This document shows, piece after piece, positions 42,801 through 48,800 of a stretch of 64,000 bases of DNA (position 1 is the first letter of the stretch; the number at the start of each line of letters is the position of its first letter). Source of the DNA: Anisakis pegreffii (Eukaryota > Nematoda > Chromadorea > Rhabditida > Anisakidae); NCBI GenBank assembly GCA_035041965.1, contig JAPYMA010001073.1, positions 51,703 through 115,702 of the forward strand, written 5' to 3'. The translations under genes were made by a program, and so were the position numbers. The notes under the pieces are model-generated. The model ran no database searches and was not told the origin of the DNA. It worked only from the letters and a program-made list of their open reading frames with translations.

Positions 42801-45800
42801 AATTCATCGTGAAGAAAAAAATAAAACAATATGGATCCTATTTTACTACGGAATGCAAAACCATGCAAATTGAACTGCTAAGATATCTTGATCAAGGTTA
42901 TTGTACTATTATCATCATTACTAGTATTACTATCATTTTCATCATCGTTATCGATATCAATAGCATAATTATCATGAAATATCAACAAGGAAATTTAAAG
43001 ATGCTCATAATCGATGAAATCTATTCTCAAGGAAACAGTTCCTACCGACCACAAAAATATCTCATGACAAATGAGAAGAAGACACGCGACATGACGGGTA
43101 ATGACATGAAAACAATACTACAAACATCACATGCCATCATGAACTAATTCTTTAAAAAAATGCCAACGAAAAGAATCTTCACATTCTAAATATTCCCAAG
43201 TACTCTACCTTAAACTTTGAAAACTTAAAAAGTTGCGAACAAACTAGTCAAATTATCTTCAAAGATGCTAACTACTTGACCGAATGAAAGTGAACTGGAA
43301 ATAAATTTAAATTGAAAAATCACAACACAACGTAAGATGAGAATCTTCACGGGTCAACGATACACTTTAAGAAGCCTTCATTCTCTCACTCGACTGATTC
43401 ATTCAAAGTTTCACCTCAAACACTTCAGAGCAACTCTATTTGGAATTAGTCTTATGGTCATGCACTAACAACTCCAATATTATACAACTACGATTTTAGG
43501 TCAATAAACAGTTTCAACGTACGCATTCAATACGACGACCATGTTGCTCTATTCGTCGTCAGTTCATTCATACGCGCATATGAAACACTGTTATTATGAT
43601 AATTACAACCATCATTATTGTCATCATTCTTAATATCATTTACACTTGCATGTTGATATTTGCATGTTTTACCCATCCTATCCCACACTATAATATAAAC
43701 TGCTACGTGATTTGCAAATGTGGTATCGTGTTCGAATGAAGTGCTGTCGCCATTTGAATAGAGATGAATAAACGAGAGCAACAAGATGATACAAATTCGA
43801 AACGCTTAAATACATTCATCCTCCCCTCCTTCATAAACTATTATTTAATCTCAACTGGCTGATACACTGATTCACGAGAACCTACGTTTCATGTTCATAG
43901 CTGATACGCCTTCTCAACATAAAGATAGTTTCTAACTACGACGGTATTTCTCTGCCTAACGCTAAGTAGACGGCTTCGATTCAACACATATATCTCATAT
44001 CTGGATAGATCTCATCATATATCCACATCCACCTTGAGACATTGCCATCTAATTGTACCGGGATTATATAATATATCGATACAATGATTTGGATGCGAAA
44101 TATGTAGATCATAATCTCAAATTTCTCATCCTTAAAGCTATCACTGATTTTATCATATACCTAGGGCGCGGCGCCTCATAACAGTTCAAAACCAAAGAAA
44201 CTCTCTTGCACATCAAATTTTCTACGAAGCCGATCACAAGTTTAGTTTTTATACTTTCAAACAAATGAACAATAAATGATCGGATATGATACGATCTTCC
44301 AGTGCTCAATAAGCCATCGTTTAACACCAACAGGGAATGGTTTCACAATGAATAAGCGTGGTTTTTTCATGGGAATTTCAGAACGAAATTCCCATGGGAA
44401 ATCTCTTAACAGCAATGATAATTTGAGAGATTTTCATGCGAGACGCATGAATTGCGAGAATATTCGTGCGACATTCACAAGAGAATTTCTTTGCTTTTCA
44501 CAAGAATTAGCATCTATCAAGCATGTATTTCACAAAAGAAATAGACTATAAAATCGAGAGAAATTTCCTATTTTATCAATTGAATTCTGTTCGTTAGAAT
44601 TCGTGCGATTTTGAGCTGTCAACGTCCTCGTGATTATAATCACTTTCAATCATCTCTCAGCAATCATAAGAAAAGACATTGTAACGGAAATGAATCACAT
44701 AAAAACGTTAAAATAATGAACGGAAATGAAATCATGCAACAATAAATGTATTTATAATACTCACCGTAAAGGCCGAACTTCGGTCTCTGTGTCGGTGGAG
44801 GTCGTCCCCGCGGACTCAATCGGAGCAAAAATGAATCCTGAAATTTCAAAACGTTTGAATGCTGAGAAAAATTCGATCAAAATTTCTTCAAAGCACATAC
44901 AGTGAACGATGACCATTCATATATTTGTAAATTCATTCAGTCCATGTTCTCTCGTTCATGTTCTCATTCTATGCAGATTGCCGGAAAAAAAGGTTCTGAT
45001 TTGATATTCCAATGTCCCATTTCAAAACTTATTTCAAAAACCACGTAGAGCTCAAAAACAGACTTTGACTTTGGATTTTTAATGTGCCACTACACGATGC
45101 TTTTAAGATAAACTATTCGGATATCGAGTCCACGCTCATGTCAAACGCTATCATCAAATTCACTCTCTTTCGTTTCAGTAAGTAACATAATATCCACAAT
45201 CTGAACGTCATATATTCCACCCATCATGATTTAAAATTCACATCTTTGTATGTTGTTATTCATTCATTCAGAACCTCGAATGCTCCTCGCAAAAAATACG
45301 AATATTAAACGAACTATTCACTGAGACGTATTCAAATGAATAAATGAAAATGCTTGAATGAGTCAAAACAACAGATGTGCTATGCACAAAGCAGCTGCAT
45401 GCCTCAATTCCAACCAAAACCAAACACATACACACACAAACAAACACATGAACGTTTGTGCAAAGAACCACAACCACAAAAGGGTCATCTATGCATTAAA
45501 CGAATGTTAACCATCAAAAACATCTGAGTGACTGCTGTCAAAGAGCAGAATCCGAATCTGCTCAATGTATTCTGAATGTTGTCAACGCTGCCAAAAAAAG
45601 TTTTTTGCATCAGAAGAGATTTGCTGCAACTTTGAAGAATTTTTACGTTTCAGATTCATGAGCATGAAGGAATACATTACTACCAAAGAGTACGCGAAAA
45701 GACACACAAAAGCACACTCAGAACTTATTCTAAACTTTAGATTATTCAAAATTGGCTTTCTGAAATTGAACTGAAAATTGAACCGAAATCCAAATTTCCT

Positions 45801-48800
45801 ACCAACCAAATCGTCGAATACTAAAGCAATCATGACTACCTCTTCGTTCCTATTACAACAGTACAGAATTCTAAACTTAGTCATATGTTGAATAATGTAT
45901 TTATATGGATAATTATTAACTTTTCCTTTCTACAGCTCACTTCACTATGAATCAAATTTTCATGAGCCATACATATCACTTCCTAGATAAACACCCCGCA
46001 TGGACGAGTAAGATCCCCCTTCAAACGGATATACGCCTAACTATTGAAAGGTAAGTAAATACTTATAACTGAGTCAATATCAACAGTACTGACAAGCAAA
46101 GACTCAGGTCATGAAAGCGCAAAAAGTTTTCGATTGATGGATGCCTTGGAAATTATACTACAAAACCAACTGGTTCACTGCAAACAACGACTCAAAACAC
46201 TCTTCAGTTCTTTCGTGGTACCGTTTCAGGTGTTATTGGTGCGTGTTTATCATTTCGAATCACTATCAATCGCTCTTATCGCTCCCCAACAAAAATTACA
46301 TCCTTCTTTCCCTTTCCATAAAAAACAAAAATTCAAATACAATTTCTGTGCTCACAGTCACATGTCTGTTCACGTCCACCAAACCAAATTTAAACTCGTT
46401 CATGACCGATCAAAAACAAATGTTTTTTTGCTCGAAAGTGCAATAAAAATTTGAATTTCACGCTTGGAAAACGCCTCAGTATCGTGTGAACTAGCTGATA
46501 AGCTGTCATATGCACTTCAACACGTTAATACGATCGCTTATTATTCCCATTAAAATTTCATTAACAAATCGTCTTTTCTTGGAAATTTTATCACCGTCTA
46601 ACACATAAAACAGTGTCAAATAATCATTGATGCCTTATTAATATGATTAAATGAATGTGAATAATCGTTGGTACCATATTAATATGAATAAATGAATCAT
46701 TCACATACGTCACATACAGACATTATGTCTATGAACTGCCTCAAGTCTGCCTCATTATGGTGTCTGATCCAAGTTTTGAGATCCCTTCTCTAATTCAGCA
46801 CAGACGTGGAGTATTTACGCGAATCGCGATTAATGTTCACATTCAGCATTCGGTTAATCTTTAATAAGGCAAGTGCAATGCAACAAACACAGTAGGATCT
46901 TTTTTCACCATCTTATTCTTATTATTATCGATATTGTTGTTATTGTTATTCTCAATACTAGTAACACTCTTACGATTGAGTTGGCAGTGATAGCAATATG
47001 AATGTTCAATGAACAAAATGCAGTGCACCAATTTATCGTCTTGCCAACTTGCGTAAATATTAAACATCAACAAATAAATTTTTCATTTGCAAGCAATTCC
47101 CTTCTCTGCAAAATCCAAATACGCATCTCATCCCTCACTTTTCCCCTTTGCGTTTAATTGAGTCTCGAACGTTCCCGTTCGAGACTCAATTAAAATCATC
47201 TTTTCACTTGTTTCGGTTCGTTCAGGCCACTTTTAAACCCAAATTTGTCCTCATTACAGCCTAAATCAACCCTAAACAAACCTCCAAAGCACCATCACCC
47301 ATCAAATACCACCACTGGTTACTTGGAAATTCATTTCACAAATTCATTATCTTCTGAATGAAAAAATCTGCTACACTTGAAAAAAGCCAGTGATAAATAC
47401 TTGAGCCAGAATAATTCCTCACGTCTCAATAACTACCGATCGTAATATGGGATCGTTGATATCTTCAAATAATAATAGACCTCATAACAATAGATAACGG
47501 GGTTGATAATGGCTCAAAGATATCATTTCCACAATTTGTAAGGATCTGATGATATGAAAATTCAGGAATATTTTAAAAAATCAGCAGCTCTGAACTGATA
47601 AACTTAAAAACCCTTGCGAAATCCACCAATTTATGAGGATGAAATATACTATAAATAATCCACTCTTCCCTTTACTAAAATTCTCAAAGTACTCCTATGA
47701 GTAACTGAATAAGATATCCATGTATTTTTTCCAGCTAAAATCCGATAATTTCAATTTTTTCGCTTTATCGTCCAGAAACGTCTCAAAGTCACAAGATCAA
47801 AATCAAAGTTGAAAAATCAAACCCTTACGTTACAGAGTCATTAACTATCAAAAATCGTTACAGAGTCATTAACTTTTTCGCTTTATCGTCCAGAAACATC
47901 TCAAAATCACAAGATCAAAAATCAAAGTCATGTTGAAAAATCAAACCCCTACGTTACAGAGTCATTAAATATCAAAAATCGTTACAGAGTCATTAACTAT
48001 CAACAATTCCATTACAATTCAACAATTCAAAATGCTCAATAACCCATTGAATCACCTCCTTGAACCCCGAATAGTCATCTAACGTTTTTTGTTATAACGT
48101 CATATCAGTGAAATAATAAGCCCATTGGAATAGTAATGAAATGATTCCGAAATCATTTCTCGTTGTTTAGTCTGGTTTCTGATTTTTTCCGAAAACGCAT
48201 TAATATCGGTTTCTCGTTCCCAAATTCCCTGAACTCATCAGATATTTCCATCAAAAAGATTTGAGAACCATCGCAATGAAGCATGAATTCAGAAAAGTGC
48301 ATGAACCGGAATGAGTTTGTTTTTTCCTGGAATAGAATTCTCATTTCAAAGTACAAAATATGAGAAATCCACTCGATTATTCCACTTGAAATATTGAGAA
48401 ATCATCGCATTTTTACTTTGCAAAGTGTGAATTCTGTTCACAACTCCAACATTTTTGTGATCGCGATCTGCTCGAATGACTCACAAACATAAAGTGCAAT
48501 AAAGAAAAATCTCAATGCACCAAAAATCATTCGATTACTTCCACATCATAAAACTTCCCGTTATCATAACATCTAAGCAGAATTTGTGGAATAATATTTT
48601 TTCCAGCAATTCAATGCTGACACAAAACTTCAATAGAGTATTTCAGGTAAATGTCAATCAAATGCTTGTGGATGTGGCTGTTAACATGCAATATTTGATT
48701 TGAATTAAACTATAAAACTCTATTAAACTACAAAACTACAACTACAAAACTCTATTCAACAAGAATCATAGTCAAAAAACAGTTCCTTTCAAGCGGAACA

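Larger units (their letters stand above)
32276..44764 (-). other. About 12.5 kb intron of the PLEKHG5-like gene
   Basis: A+T-rich with many microsatellites and direct repeats C and D. It also contains the alternative first exon at 35.7 kb, an ambiguous exon at 40258-40317 and a plus-strand open frame at 42740. The intervals 32.9-33.8, 36.2-39.0 and 43.2-44.3 kb show nothing I can support. Confidence 0.5.

Noticed and set aside
45565..45884. Overlapping plus (MYSECCQRCQKKFF) and minus frames
   Set aside because: The Cys pairs suggested a zinc finger, but spacing fits no family and no splice link to the 45936 exon was found.
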